DNA of 64,000 nt, taken from positions 75,248,501 through 75,312,500 of the forward strand of contig NW_024466599.1 in the NCBI RefSeq assembly GCF_017591425.1, read 5' to 3'. Of this stretch, positions 43,555 to 54,833 are shown one piece after another (within the stretch, counting starts at the first letter, position 1; each line of letters begins with the position of its first letter). The DNA comes from Ochotona curzoniae. Lineage: Eukaryota; Chordata; Mammalia; Lagomorpha; Ochotonidae. The position numbers were made by a program, and so were the translations under genes. The notes under the pieces are model-generated. The model saw nothing but the letters and a program-made list of their open reading frames with translations. It ran no database searches and was not told the origin of the DNA.

Positions 43555-45340
43555 CAGGGGCAGCTTTGTGTCTGAATAGGTTGAAGCTTGCAATACCAGT
43601 TTCCCATATGGGCCCTAGTTTGAAACCCTGTTAGTGTTCTTTCAATCCGGTTCCCTACTACTGTCTAGGAAATTAGCAAAATACAACCAAGGCCCAAGGT
43701 CAAGGCCCAGGGTTATCTGCACCCAAATGGGAGACCAAGAAGAAGCTCCTGGCTTTAGCCTGGTTTAACTCACAGTGTTGTGGCCATTTCAGGAGTGAAT
43801 CAACACATGGAAGATTTTGCTATCTTTCTTTCTATGTAACTATGGCCTTTCAGCTAAATATAAATGAATCTTATTTTAATTGTATAAATTTTATTTTTCA
43901 TAACTTTTACATATTTGATTAAAGTGCAAAGAGTCAAGGGCTAGAGGGAAGTGGGTGAGATCATTGCTTTGATATTCTCTTTTTTCCTTCCTGTACCTAG
44001 GGGGGGAAGGGAGAGAAAAGGGGAGAAGCCACCCCCAGCCTCCCACCTGTCCCAGGGTCTCCTATTGGGGCATGCTCCGAGGGCACTGCTCAAGTGGTTT
44101 TGATAGTTCAACAGTTCTGTATTGCTGCCGATCTTGCCATTCCAATCACAATGGAATTTCTCCAGATTCCACTGACTGACATAGTCCACCTTAGAGTCTT
44201 CGTTTGCCCAGCTGTGCACTGCCAACTCTTGGCTGGGGTAGTTGATCAATTTGTTCTATCCTCTGTTGTCTGTTATGGTGCCAGGTGTCCTCTGCAGGCT
44301 TCAATGTACTGCTATATTCTCCATGTGCAACTGGATATGCTGTCCACTGCTCCATCTAAGCCACAGAGGAGACCCAGCTCTAACACACACATTGCACCGT
44401 TAGACCATGGAAACTGAAATTTCCTCCTTGGTTGGAGTTCTGAGTCTGGTGGCTCAGTTGAGGGAATTCCCAAAAAAACTTCATCTGAGGTGATGCCAGA
44501 CCTGATTCTTGTGTGTTCATGCCAATACAGGGTCTGACACAGTCCGTTGCGCAAATGGGCCTATGTGCATACTGTTAGTTGCAGTTGCTGGGTCAGTTGT
44601 CTTTAGCCCTGTCTTCTATGCAAACTAATGGGTATTGAAGTCCAGCCTAACCTTGCCCACCAAACACTTGGCCCCAACACAAACCAATGGGAGCTGCAGC
44701 CTAGTCAGAGTGACCCGCAGTAATCCCCACCATGCCTGCCTCCTGCTCTGGTTCCCATGTTTACCAGTACAGACAGCAGACTGGTTCTGTCTGTGCCACA
44801 TCCCATTCAGCTCTTATATATGTCGATGGACACTGAAGTTCAACCCAACTAGCCATTCAATCTGCACATGTGCTGGCAGGTACCACTCTCTAGCCATGCC
44901 TGTCCCAGCCCTGGTTCTCAGGCTCACCAGACGGAGCGGCAACCCGAGATGGATGTGCCCACTGATTCCCTAATGGGCCCACTACCATTCCCTGATCTTG
45001 CACTCTCCAGGTGATATTGCAGTATAGCTCGACAGCTTTCTCCTTGTGCCAGCATCTGCTAGCTGATGCTGCAGCAAAGCCCAACCAACCTTCACCCCCT
45101 CTGGCTTCTGCATGTACCAGTAGTTACAGTCTGCCCAGCCTGGCTTGTCCCCAATCCAGCTTACATGCAGGCCAACATGTGTTGTAACCCTGCCCAGTCT
45201 AGTCTGCCCCAATCCCAGCTCTCATGCTCAACAGTTGGAATAGTGGCCCAGCAGGGGAGCTCCCTGCAGCTCCTCTACCTGATTTGCCCAGCTGGGCACT
45301 GTAAATGAATCTTTAAAAAAACAAAACAAAAAAAAAAAAA
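43555..45340 (+). mobile_element. older SINE split by an L1 insertion
   Basis: SINE body from about 43590 (CAGTTTCCCATATGGG) through GAAGAAGCTCCTGGC to a CTAAATATAAATGAATC tail. The tail is broken by an antisense L1 UTR at 43873-45301 and resumes as TAAATGAATCTTTAAAAAAAC at 45302. The 12-bp TAAATGAATCTT on both sides is the TSD of the L1. Confidence 0.85.
43873..45301 (-). mobile_element. L1 3' UTR, antisense, with 12-bp TSD
   Basis: It opens with an AT-rich tail complement, then GAGTCAAGGGCTAGAGGG, GTTTTGATAGTTCAACAG, GATTCCACTGACTGACATAG, GGTGTCCTCTGCAGGCTTC (all shared with 20.3-20.7 kb), and a C-rich imperfectly repeated part (44.6-45.25 kb). Perfect TSD TAAATGAATCTT at 43861-43872 and 45302-45313. 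It is 5'-truncated within the UTR. Confidence 0.88.
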
Positions 45341-45352
45341 GGAGAGGGTGCG

Positions 45353-45671
45353 AACTGGATGACAGCCCAGTGGCAAAATCTTCACCTTGTATCAGCTGCG
45401 ATCCCATATGGGCTCCAGTTTGCTTACCACTGCTCCACTTCCCATCAAGCTCCCTGCTTGTGACCTGGGAAAGCAGCAGAGGATGGCCCAAAGCCTTGGG
45501 ACCCTGCACCCACATGGAGAACAGGAAGAAGTTCCTGGCTACTGGCTTCTAGTCGGTGCAGCTGCAGCCATTACAGCCACTGGGGAGTGAACTAGTGAAT
45601 GGAAGATCTTTCTATTTCTCCTTCTCTCTGTAACACTGCCTTTCCAATAAAAAATAAAATAAATCTTTTTT
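45353..45671 (+). mobile_element. CSINE, near full length
   Basis: GATGACAGCCCAGTGGCAAAAT head, GCTCCAGTTTGCTTACC (B box lost), GTGACCTGGGAAAGCAGC, GAGGATGGCCCAAAGCC, and a CTGTAACACTGCCTTTCCAA tail. Confidence 0.92.
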
Positions 45672-45770
45672 AGAGAGAGTAGGAGCTAGAAGAGAAGCAG
45701 AGAAAGAGAGATACCTTCCTTCTGGTGCTTCACTCCCTAAAGGGCCACAGGAAACCAGGCTGTGGACAGT
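45672..45770 (-). mobile_element. older SINE fragment, tail side
   Basis: GAGAGAGTAGGAGCTAGAAG, CCTTCTGGTGCTTCACTCCC and AAAGGGCCACAGG look like the tail-side third of an antisense CSINE relative. Confidence 0.5.
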
Positions 45771-46574
45771 TTTCCATTTCTTTTTTAGTAAGATTTTAAA
45801 AGTAATTATCTCTATTTCCTCTTTTTTTTTCTTAATGCTTTAAGTGATTTGTGGTACATTCATGTGAAAAACAGAGGGTGGTATTCTAGAGTACCGAAAT
45901 TGACATCTCAGTGAAGTTCTTTATGCACCATGTGTCTGCAGTGAGAGAAAACTGTATTAGCCTGTACTGCTTCAATCACAGGAATGAGGAGCTGAAGAGC
46001 CAGCAACCCAGCCAGCTACTGTCCCACTGTCTTCCACACAACATACTGCCTGTATGTTTTCCTTGCTCTCTGTAATTTTGGCTCCATCTGGGAAAAAAAA
46101 AAAAGGATCAAATCCTCTGGCCCCACACTGCATCATTCCATTGAGCTGGCTGCTCCCAAGGTGGGAACATCAGGCCCCGTTTCCCTGGGTCTTGTCCCAC
46201 CTTCAACTTTGCTGCACTTTGCAGCTCTTTCTTCATCACAAATCTGAGATGGAGTTTACTGATGTTCTTGTGTTTCCTTTAAAAAGTGTCTTCCTATCTG
46301 TCTTTGGTTCTCCTTTAGTTCTGGGAGATTTCTAAAAGGAGGAAGGAGCACAAGATGCTACTCTGTGTTGTTATATAAAAATGCTTGGATCTGCACAGCG
46401 AGTCTCTGTCTTTAGAACGCTTCCCACATGGTCCCTTCTGATATTTGTTACTGTCTCTGCTTTTGCGCTATGCAGTCATTGCAGATGCTGGCTTCCCACT
46501 AGTCATTTCACATGTGCCTTATCCTCTAAGAAGGATCCTCTAGACAATACATTGGATGCTTTGTACCTTTTTAT
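45771..46574. other. unassigned DNA
   Basis: No family or exon recognised; an A run lies at about 46091-46102. Confidence 0.4.
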
Positions 46575-46865
46575 TTGCTTTGTTACATTTTATTCATTTA
46601 TTTGCCTGCGAGATAGAAAGTTCCCATCTGCAGATCCACTGCCCAAATAACTGCAATGACTGTGACCATGCCAAGCTGAAAATAGAAGCCAGGAGCTAGA
46701 TCCTGGTCTCTCCCTTGGTACTGCTTGAACCCTCCTTGCCAACTCTCAGTAGATGCATCAGCAGGAAGCAGGAGCGGGAAGAGCTGGAGCTCTAACCCAG
46801 GTGCTCCAATACGTAATGCAGATTTCCCAACCTGCAATCTACAAGCTAGGCCAGATGCCTGCTCT
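46575..46865 (-). mobile_element. older CSINE-related SINE
   Basis: TTCATTTATTTGCCTGCGAG tail complement, GTTCCCATCTGCAGATCC, GAAGCCAGGAGCTAGATCC, AGATGCATCAGCAGGAAGC, GGAGCTCTAACCCAGGTGC, and a CTAGGCCAGATGCCTGC head. Confidence 0.75.
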
Positions 46866-46984
46866 GCTTTGACACACTTCAAAGCACATTGAGTATCCAG
46901 TAGCTAAAGCTATGCTTTCAAGAACTCACACAATCAAGAGCACCAACAAAATGTAAGACTCCATTTGTGATCATAAGAAATGCA

Positions 46985-47165
46985 AAGGATTTGCCTCATG
47001 AAGATCTGGCTTCAAATTCTGCCTCTGACTAATCATGGGATCTTATTTTTTTGTTTTGTTTTGTCTTGTTTTTCTGATCCTCCATATTCTCAATTGCAAA
47101 GCAAGAGTAGCAGCACACAGGAGTGTTTGAGGATTAAATGAGGAAAATCTAGCTCAGAAGTGTTC
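46985..47165 (+). mobile_element. MIR fragment with T-rich insert
   Basis: GATCTGGCTTCAAATTCTGCC, CTCTGACTAATCATGGGATC, CTCCATATTCTCAATTGCAAA and TGTTTGAGGATTAAATGAGG follow the MIR 5' to 3' order. A TTTTGTTTTGTTTTG stretch interrupts it. Confidence 0.75.
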
Positions 47166-47969
47166 ATCAATGTCCCTTTCTGGAATCTCGTCACACCTCT
47201 GCAATACTGCATTCCCCTGGCTGGGGGGAGCATCACCGTATGTTTTCACGTGCACTTCGAGCTGTGTACATCCAAAAGGGCTTGTGTGAAAGGGGAGAAC
47301 ATGCAGACAGAAATAGGCCAAGACAAAACCTCCACAGCATGACTCAGAAGTAGGGGCAGAATTCTGCACTGCCCACTGCCTACTGCCTACTGCCTCTGCC
47401 CTCTGCCTACTGCCCACTATCTACTGCCCACTGCCCACTGCCTTTGCCCAAGAGCTCATTCTGCCTGACAGGGCACGGGGGAAAGAAGAGAACAGAATCC
47501 ACTAGCCCTCCTCTGCAGCTTTTGCAAAATGTATTTAAGTAAAAGTCATTTTATAGAACAGCCAATGACTCCCCATAGATTTAATTATATGGGAAAAAAT
47601 CTGTTGGTGAAAGCAAGGAAAGTATTTCCTGAGCTGCAGAGGGAGGAAGTAAATGATTGAATTCCCACTGCCTCTCAACAGCTGCCTTCTGTTTCACCGA
47701 TACTTGATAGGTATCTGGGGCTCTTACTTGACTTGCCTATTCCACATTTTATTATAAGGCAATGGTTTCCATCAGAACAGCATTCTCCCCTCATTTCAGT
47801 GACTTTCTTCCGTTGCTTGCTTGTGGTAAGGATTTATAGGGGAGTCTACTCAGACACCAGGCTCCATGATGGATGAACTGTCATATTGCAAATTAACTTA
47901 GAAGCAGGCAAAAGCAGACCCCTTCCGCTCTCCAAATTTATCTGGCCATCCCCCTGAGCCAACCACATC
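47166..47969. other. unassigned DNA with short minisatellite
   Basis: No family recognised. 47366-47446 is a 7-bp-type repeat (listed). 47520-47800 is repeat-free and mixed in composition. Confidence 0.4.
47366..47446. repeat. CTGCCTA/CTGCCCA short tandem repeat
   Basis: About 11 imperfect units of CTGCCTA, CTGCCCA and CTGCCTC. Confidence 0.9.
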
Positions 47970-48640
47970 TCAAATTAAATTTTTTTCTTGTAGTCAAGCA
48001 TAGATAATATGAAATCCACCATCCTAAGCACTGCAAGTGGCCGTAAACAGAGCAACACTGTCGTGCTCTCCCCATGCGCATTTGCATCCTTAACTGGAAC
48101 TCTATACCAATGAAACAAGCTTACAGCTAGTGTAATGTCTTCAGGGTTCATCCAGACTGGGTCAAAATTCCCTTCCTTGTGCGCACATTTCATTTATTCA
48201 TTCATCTGTCTGTGTACTATTTTTCAAATATTGTTGAGAGACAGAAGCTCACTGATACATGCAGAAAGACAGCTCCCATCTGCTGGTTCACCCCTCAAAT
48301 GGCAGCAAATAGCTGGGGGGAAGCTGGAAGACAGGAGTGCAATCCAGGTCTCCCACATTGTTCACAAGAACCCACCTACTTGGACTACCACCTGTTGTCT
48401 CCTGGGTCCATACTAATGAGAAACTGGAGTCAGTTCTCTTTAGTGGTACTTTCGTGTAGGACAACAGGCACCTTTGTTGGCTTTCTCATTGCTAGTCTGA
48501 ATGCCCCCACCCCTTCATCTTTTGGCTATTATGAATAAGTCCACTATGAACATGTCATTTGAATTTTGAGGGCATATGATAGGTAAGAATTTGACATTTC
48601 AACATCTTACTGAGTTGGCATGTATTTTTAGACATACACT
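47970..48640 (-). mobile_element. old L1 3' region, antisense, interrupted
   Basis: AGCATAGATAATATGAAATCC and AATGTCTTCAGGGTTCATCC precede an SINE. TTTTGGCTATTATGAATAAG, CACTATGAACATGTC and GTTGGCATGTATTTTTAGAC follow. These are the ordered antisense words of an old L1 3' end. Confidence 0.7.
48195..48410 (-). mobile_element. older SINE inserted in L1
   Basis: AAATATTGTTGAGAGACAGAAG, GCTCCCATCTGCTGGTTCACC and TCCAGGTCTCCCACATTG fit an antisense CSINE relative. The head is missing. Confidence 0.6.
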
Positions 48641-49094
48641 GATTCATTCCAGACCTTGTCCCAATTTTCTCCTGAAAATTACCATGGGAGGGAGTTGTCT
48701 GGGGGTGGCTTAATGGCAGCCTTGCTCTTGAAACTCCCACCTAGCTTATGCAGTCACAGCAAATACCAGAATCAGCTGGAAAGAAAACATCATCCTATGG
48801 GAGAACCTGTAACAGATAGCAAAACTGATAGGAAATCTTCAGTGTTTCTCAGTCCTAGGCCAGTCATCATTGTCATTGAGTTGGTGTTCTCTCTTGAAAG
48901 GCAAAATCAGTGAAAAACTGTGGCCTCCCATGTTGTGATATGGTCAGATAGCAACCAAAGCCAAAATGTTAAGTCAGAAGCCAAATCCTCCAGAAGCAGA
49001 TTCCTGATTGTTGAGGTATGGATCATGTAAGCAGAAGGTTGGCATGTTGGGAGGCAGTGGGTATGTTGAGACCAAGGTCTGGAGTAATGAAAAT
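48641..49094. other. unassigned DNA
   Basis: No family recognised. Confidence 0.4.
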
Positions 49095-49255
49095 CCTGTT
49101 AGCTAACATTTGTGATGTCTGTTCAGCTTTAGAGTCTTAGAACGACTCTGCCGGGTGATTTTTATTATTCATACCTTGTAAGGAGTCAAGTCATTTCTCC
49201 AAGTTCACACAGCCAATCATTGGCAGAGCTGGGATTCTAGCCCAGCCTTGCTTAT
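49095..49255 (+). mobile_element. MIR 3' part
   Basis: AACGACTCTGCCGGGTGATTT, CAAGTTCACACAGCC, and GGCAGAGCTGGGATTCTAGC match the MIR core and 3' end (CACACAGC...GGCAGAGCTGGGATT) very well. Confidence 0.85.
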
Positions 49256-49297
49256 CCCAAAACCAATTCCTTTCCCATTCTTAGACCAGCTCCACTG

Positions 49298-49415
49298 CAT
49301 TTGAAAGAAGAAGGAGATGAAGAAGGAGAAGAAGAAGAGGAAAGGGAGAGGAAGAGGATGGAGAGGAAGAGAAAGAGAAGGAGAAGAAGACGAGCAGGAT
49401 GATGATGAGGAGGGA
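49298..49415. repeat. homopurine GA-rich tract
   Basis: About 118 bp almost entirely A and G on the plus strand (GAAGGAG, GAAGAAG, GGAGAGG words). It is long enough to form an intramolecular triplex in supercoiled DNA. Confidence 0.9.
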
Positions 49416-49861
49416 TTGATGGCATCAGGATTACCCAGAAAAAAGCAGGCCCCAATCTAAGATGCAGACTCTGTGCATCTGAGTGGATTGAGTGTCTGTA
49501 TTTAATAAGGCCTAAAGGCCACTCAAGGGTGAGCTCCTGGGTAGATGATGTCCTGGTCAGGGAACATTGGTCTGTGTCAGGGTAACTTAGAGCACGGGGA
49601 ACAGCAAGTGTTAGGATTCCAGGGATGCAATGCAAATTCAGGCCAGGCAGCACTCTAAGCCAGAGCAGTGTGAGCCCATTCAGGATTGCACTGTGAGCTT
49701 CCTGGGAGTAACTCTGATTTTAAATTCCCCAATCATCTATTTTCATCTTCCCTGACCTTTCACTGTCATTTGTTGCAAGTGATCCTGGGAGTCTGGCATC
49801 TAATGGATAGATACCACACTAGAATTTTTTTTAATAGATAACACACTCTTCCTTTTTTTTT
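49416..49861. other. unassigned DNA
   Basis: No family recognised. Confidence 0.4.
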
Positions 49862-50845
49862 ATAAAAGATGTATTTAGTTTTATTACAAAGGCAGGTAAT
49901 ATTTACAGAGAGAAGAGATAGAGATCTTTCATCCATTGATTCACTCCCCAAATGGCCGCAATAGTCAGAACTGAGTCGATTCGAAGCCAGGAGCCAGGAA
50001 CTTCCTCAGGTCTCCCACACGCAAGCAGAATCCCAAGGCTTTGGGCCATCCTTTGCTGCTCCCTAGGCCACAAGCAGGGAGTTGGTAGGAAGTAGAGCAG
50101 CCAGGACACTAATTGGCATCCGCATGGGATCCTGGCAGTACTTGCAAGATGAAAGTCTAGCACAATGAGTAATTGCAAAAACATGGAAGCAACCGAAATG
50201 CCCATCAGCAGAAGATTGGATAAGAAAGCTTTGGTTCATCTACTCCATGGAATACTACTCAGCTATTAAAAAAAACAAAATGCAGTTTTTTGTGGCTAAA
50301 TGGGCCCAACTGGAAACTATAATGCTAAGGGAAATGAGCGAATCCCAAAAGGTTAGATACCACATGTTTGCCTTAATTTAACCTGTATTTTTTAAAAAAA
50401 ATTTTGATCCTGTCATTGATACTGTCTCAACAGATGTGTTTCAAAAAATTGAACTTGCATTATTTTTAACATGTTGTTTACTCAATACTATGTCAATCAA
50501 TTCCATAACACTATATACTGTTGCTGATGTTTTGTTGGGGCTTTTAACTGACCGGGATTTTACTCTGTTAGCTTTGCCTTCAGACCAGGGAAGGCCTCCC
50601 CAAGAAGCCGTTAAAGTTACCAGGACAATAAGATGCTGGACTCAGTGCTGGGTATGTGCTTACAATGAAGGAATCTCAACTGAACTTGAACTATGGTTAT
50701 GCACCATGGGGGGAGGATTGTGGGAGGAGCGGGGGAAATCCAAGCACCTATAAAACTGTATCACATAATACAATGTTATTAACAATAAAAAAAAATTTTT
50801 AAAAGATGAAAATCTAGGCATTGAGCCAGTCTGCCAGGTCCCACA
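49862..50845 (-). mobile_element. CSINE split by L1 insertion
   Basis: Antisense SINE from its tail complement (GATGTATTTAGTTTTATTAC) to AAGATGAAAGTCTAG at 50160. An L1 3' end follows (50161-50802). Then AAGATGAAAATCTAG (50803-50817) repeats the target and the SINE head finishes as GCATTGAGCCAGTCTGCCAG. Confidence 0.92.
50161..50802 (+). mobile_element. L1 3' end, 5'-truncated, 15-bp TSD
   Basis: It begins in the ORF2 end (AAAAACATGGAAGCAACCG; CATGGAATACTACTCAGCTA), runs through the 3' UTR shared with 11.0-11.3 kb (AATAAGATGCTGGACTC; G-rich tract) to ACTGTATCACATAATACAA and poly(A). TSD AAGATGAAAGTCTAG/AAGATGAAAATCTAG, one mismatch. This copy joins ORF2 to the UTR directly, so it confirms that UTR as L1. 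Confidence 0.95.
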
Positions 50846-51664
50846 CTCTGTCTTCGAAGAATGTCAGTTGCATCTACCAGCACACCCCCGTGGTTTTTCC
50901 CATGCACTGGAATTTCCAGGCAAAGGTTTTGTTTCTGTCTCTGTGCAGAACTTTCGTAGCATTCTAAACAAGGGGTGAAGGCACACCGATCATCAAATTA
51001 ACCAGTGACCAACCTTGACACTCTCCTGAGTACTAGAAGCAATAAGACAAATATGTTCAAATATTTGAGCAAGATTCTAAGGCAATTTCCAATTAGTCAG
51101 ATGTCAACAGTGGTAAAAGTGATGAAATAAGGGGCCTTGACTTACCAAGCTTACAGATCTGACAGAAGTCTTTCCAGAAAACACAATGAAATTTTAACAC
51201 CTTCCGGCACACCTGACTGACATTGACATGCTAGACACTACTCTGTCGAAAAGTTCAAGGTATTGATGTGGTTCCCACTGCTGCAGCCACAGGGGCGAGA
51301 CATGGTCCAACAGGGTCTGAAGGACAGATTTTTTTAAGGAAAGTGTTTTTGTGAGTTAAGCAAACAGGATAACAAACAGACACTCGGATAGAACGCTGAT
51401 CCTAACCACTCTGTTGCACATTTTCCTTCCAGCAAGGCTAGGTTGGCCATGCTTTTGCCAACGTCATCATGAGGATGACCAACATACAGGAAAGGTGAAA
51501 ATACTTATGCAGAAGTCACAATGAACTAAGGTCTTTGCTTGTGCTGAGTCAACAGGGCTGACACAACAGGAGCTCCATGTGAAGTGAGGATGCTGGCATC
51601 CTCTGCTAGAGACCTTCCGATGCACAAGTGTGTGTGTGGAACAGATAGGCACTTGCAGAAACAC
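50846..51664. other. unassigned DNA
   Basis: No family or exon recognised over about 800 bp. Confidence 0.4.
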
Positions 51665-51850
51665 AGCGTGGTGAAGTGGAGAACGACCAGGCAGCCCGTG
51701 TTCAAACTTGCCTCTCCCAGTCACCAACTGTGTGGTACAGGGTGCTCAATACCCCTCCTCCAGAGTTCAGCTTCTCCTGTAGAAGGGGGATGATCATGAT
51801 GGCTTCTACCCACTGCTTTGAGAAGGCACCGAAGACCCTGGGTCCCTGGC
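51665..51850 (+). mobile_element. MIR, long fragment
   Basis: GTGGTGAAGTGGAGAACGACC, GTGTTCAAACTTGCC, CAACTGTGTGGTACAGGG, and CTTCTCCTGTAGAAGGGGG follow MIR from its tRNA-related 5' part to the AAATGGGG region. Confidence 0.75.
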
Positions 51851-52054
51851 GGCACCTGACAACAGTCAGATGTTCTTATATCCATCGTTGGCCTGCTCAT
51901 TGGAGAACTACAGTAAGATTCAAGACAACTTTGGTGCAACTAAAATCTCACACTTTGGCACATAGCTTTATTGTCCAATAACACCTCAAATAGGATAAAC
52001 ACTTCAAATGATGTAAATAAAGAAGAGAAATTAGCATTGACTGAGAATGTAGCA
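51851..52054. other. unassigned DNA
   Basis: No family recognised. Confidence 0.4.
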
Positions 52055-52215
52055 TGTCAGGTACAGACCTAAGTTTCAGAGTCTGTTTAGACACATTAAA
52101 ACCTGGAAATGTACTCTTTACTACCCTCTCTGTGTAAGTGAGGACACAGTGACACACAGCATTAAGTCCTGGATCACAAGACAAGGATCCGAAGCTAGAG
52201 TGACCCGTGCTGGGA
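52055..52215. mobile_element. possible MIR-like fragment
   Basis: GTCAGGTACAGACCTAAG followed by GACACAGTGACACACAGC and AGGATCCGAAGCTAGAGTG is suggestive of the MIR core layout but weak. Confidence 0.35.
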
Positions 52216-53027
52216 CGCCACTTCCATCTTGAGTGCCAACCACCCACTGGGTTCTCAAAGGAATTGAGTCTCGGGCTTTTCTTTCCACCACATGCCCAGA
52301 AACAAATCTAACAAAACCTCAGATTGAATTCAGCGTCCCCCTCTGCAGTAGACATGTTATTCTTGTTTTTAGATGCCTTTGTGAACTGGCTCCTTTTCAA
52401 AATCAGTGAAAATGTTAATTCCTAAGCGTAAGTGAAGGTAGATGGGAGGGAATCCCAGTAGTACTCAGATCACAGTTTTGTTAGCTGCTATATGTAAACC
52501 AAAGATCCAATCTCGGGGTCAGACTTCCACAATCTGTATGTAGTTCATTTTGAAGACAGGAAAAATAATGGGCTTTTAAGGTTTACAAGTTGTTCAACAA
52601 CGTAACTCAATGGTGGAATTTCTTTCAAATGCAGGGGAAGTTTCTCTGCAGCCCAGCTCTGTCATGTAGCTTCATTTGGGGCGCATTTGCTTCGTCAGGT
52701 CATCAGAACTTCCAATAACTGGCATGGGACTCAGCACATGGGGGACTCTAGATGGCCTGAACTAAGCTTGCTAGGGTGATGAAAGAGAACATACAGGTGG
52801 GTCTGGGCTATGGTTTGACATGCCTCTTCAGAGGCTCACTGGTCAGGATCTTATTTCTTCAATACAGCATTGTTCAGGGAAGCAGGGCATGGAATGAGGG
52901 TTCTGGTGGCAAAAACTTAATAAATTAGTGCCTTTCTTAATAAATTAGTGCCTTTCTTACAGGAATGAACTCTCACTGTCATAGGATTGGATTAGAACAG
53001 GCCATTGTGGATCAAGGATACTCCTCC

Positions 53028-53029
<2 letters not shown>
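52216..53029. other. unassigned DNA
   Basis: No family recognised; it contains a perfect 20-bp tandem duplication (listed). Confidence 0.4.
52921..52960. repeat. 20-bp tandem duplication
   Basis: TAAATTAGTGCCTTTCTTAA occurs twice back to back (the second copy ends in TTAC). The near-perfect match implies a recent duplication. Confidence 0.92.
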
Positions 53030-53078
<49 letters not shown>

Positions 53079-53093
53079 ACACATCATCCTTTT
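53030..53093. repeat. (CA)n microsatellite
   Basis: About 21 pure CA units, then one T interruption and about five more. It makes a TH-repeat peptide on the plus strand by chance. Confidence 0.97.
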
Positions 53094-53924
53094 ACTTCCA
53101 GCATAAGTGGAAGCAACTCGAGGCCCTTAATAGAAACCAAACAAGTACGAGCACCACACTCTACAACTCCCAGGCCTCTATGACCGTGAGCCAGAACAAG
53201 CTTCTTTTTTCTCCATAAATTACTCAGGCCTGAATATTCTATTATGATAGTAGAAAATAGGCTGTCACAGTGTGGGATGGCTTCAGAGGGAGGTGAGCAG
53301 AGAGGCAGTGGTTGAGCTGACGGGACGGCCGAGCACTCATAGGAAAGGGGTGCTGTCTACCCTACCGACCCATTGGGAACACAGCAGACACACAGCCAGG
53401 ATCTACACAGCACTTTCAGGAGCTGAATGTCAACGATTGAACCTAAGAAGGGAGACAATCACAGCAGAAGTCAAGCCCATAACGAGCCACGAACTAGTCA
53501 ATAACAACTCAACCCATTGCTGATTAAAACTCCACATCAACTTTTATGTGCAATGCCATAAGGATATGTCTTTTGTGCTGCTGAGTTCTCCGTGCATTTT
53601 CTACTCAGCATTACCACTGGGAGATCTGGCAGGTTTTTCACACTTCCTGCACTCACCACATTTGGGGATAAATAACATGCTTCCAGTTGTTCAAGCCAAC
53701 ATGGTTGGAATTATCCGTTTTCTCCATGCCAGTCCCACGTATCATTAGAACCTTCCATAGCTTTACCTTCAAAAGATATTTGGAATGCAGTCTCATAGAT
53801 CACAAAACCTGATGTAAACCTCTCATTCGCCTGGAGAGCTGGAGACCTGAATTGGTCCCCCTGCTCCCACCATTGCCTCTCTATTCCATTCTTAGTCCAA
53901 GAGATTACTTTTCCAAAATTTAAG
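53094..53924. other. unassigned DNA
   Basis: No family or exon recognised. Confidence 0.4.
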
Positions 53925-54660
53925 TCAAGACCACTCACCTGCTCAGGTCCTGCAATGTCTCCCATGTTTCTCAGATCAGAATCTCAATGTACCTGCTTGA
54001 CCCAGCTTGCCTTTCACTACACTGCCATTCACTCGTTCCATTCCAGCCACAGGGCCCCTGTCGTGTCAGGTGTAGTCCCACCCTGGAGCTGAGCTTTACC
54101 CCAGCGTTCTCTTCCTGGACTACTTTCTCTTCAAACACCCACCTAGCTAGACAAATATTTCATGTAGCTGTGAACACAGTGTTTAAAACAACTGTGTTCT
54201 TATCAGTGTAACCGGCTTCTGGTTCTGGCTGTGGCTTACATGCCAACATCCTGTTAATGTAGAAGCTGGGTGGTACAGTAAGCTCAAATCACTGGATTCC
54301 TGCCACCCACTTGGCTGGCACGGAGATGCCAGCCCAGCCTTAGGGCCCGAGCCACTATGCATGGTGAGCATTTGAGGAGTGAAATAGCACAGGGGTGCTG
54401 TCACATGCTCTCTCTTAAGTCATACTCATAATTAGAATACACATTTGTCTAACTCCACCATTGCACTCAACTTGTTGCTCCACTCTTCCAGGGAGTTCCT
54501 GTTCGCATGTTTATTCTTTGTTTCTTCCAGCCAGAACACACACTCTGAGAGCTCATGGATCTTTTTTTTTGCTCAGTGAAGTAGACCATATTTTGGAACT
54601 TCTCCTGGCTAGCGATTAGCACTCAGTAAATATTTGCTGAATAAATCGTGAATGAATTAA
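53925..54660 (+). mobile_element. L2 3' end interrupted by a SINE
   Basis: 53925-54150 has CCACTCACCTGCTCAGGTCC, CACTCGTTCCATTCCAGCC and TCTTCCTGGACTACTTTC. 54430-54660 has AACACACACTCTGAGAGCTC, a TAGCACTCAGTAAATATTTGC end and GAATAAATCGTGAATGA. These are L2 3'-end words in the right order. Confidence 0.7.
54215..54410 (+). mobile_element. older SINE inserted in L2
   Basis: TCAAATCACTGGATTCCTGCC, ACCCACTTGGCTGGC, GGGCCCGAGCCACTATG and TTTGAGGAGTGAAATAGC fit the right half of an old CSINE relative. Confidence 0.55.
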
Positions 54661-54833
54661 TTTGGCACAAGTCAGAAGAATTATTAAACAAAACAAAGAC
54701 ATACACAGGCAAAGACAAGCATCTGAACTTGAAGATTGTGCTGAGAAGACAGAACTGGGCTGAGACACACAGTGAAAAATGTGGGTATTGGTGGTACGAC
54801 AGCAAAAAAATGAATGCTATGTCCATTTTTAAA

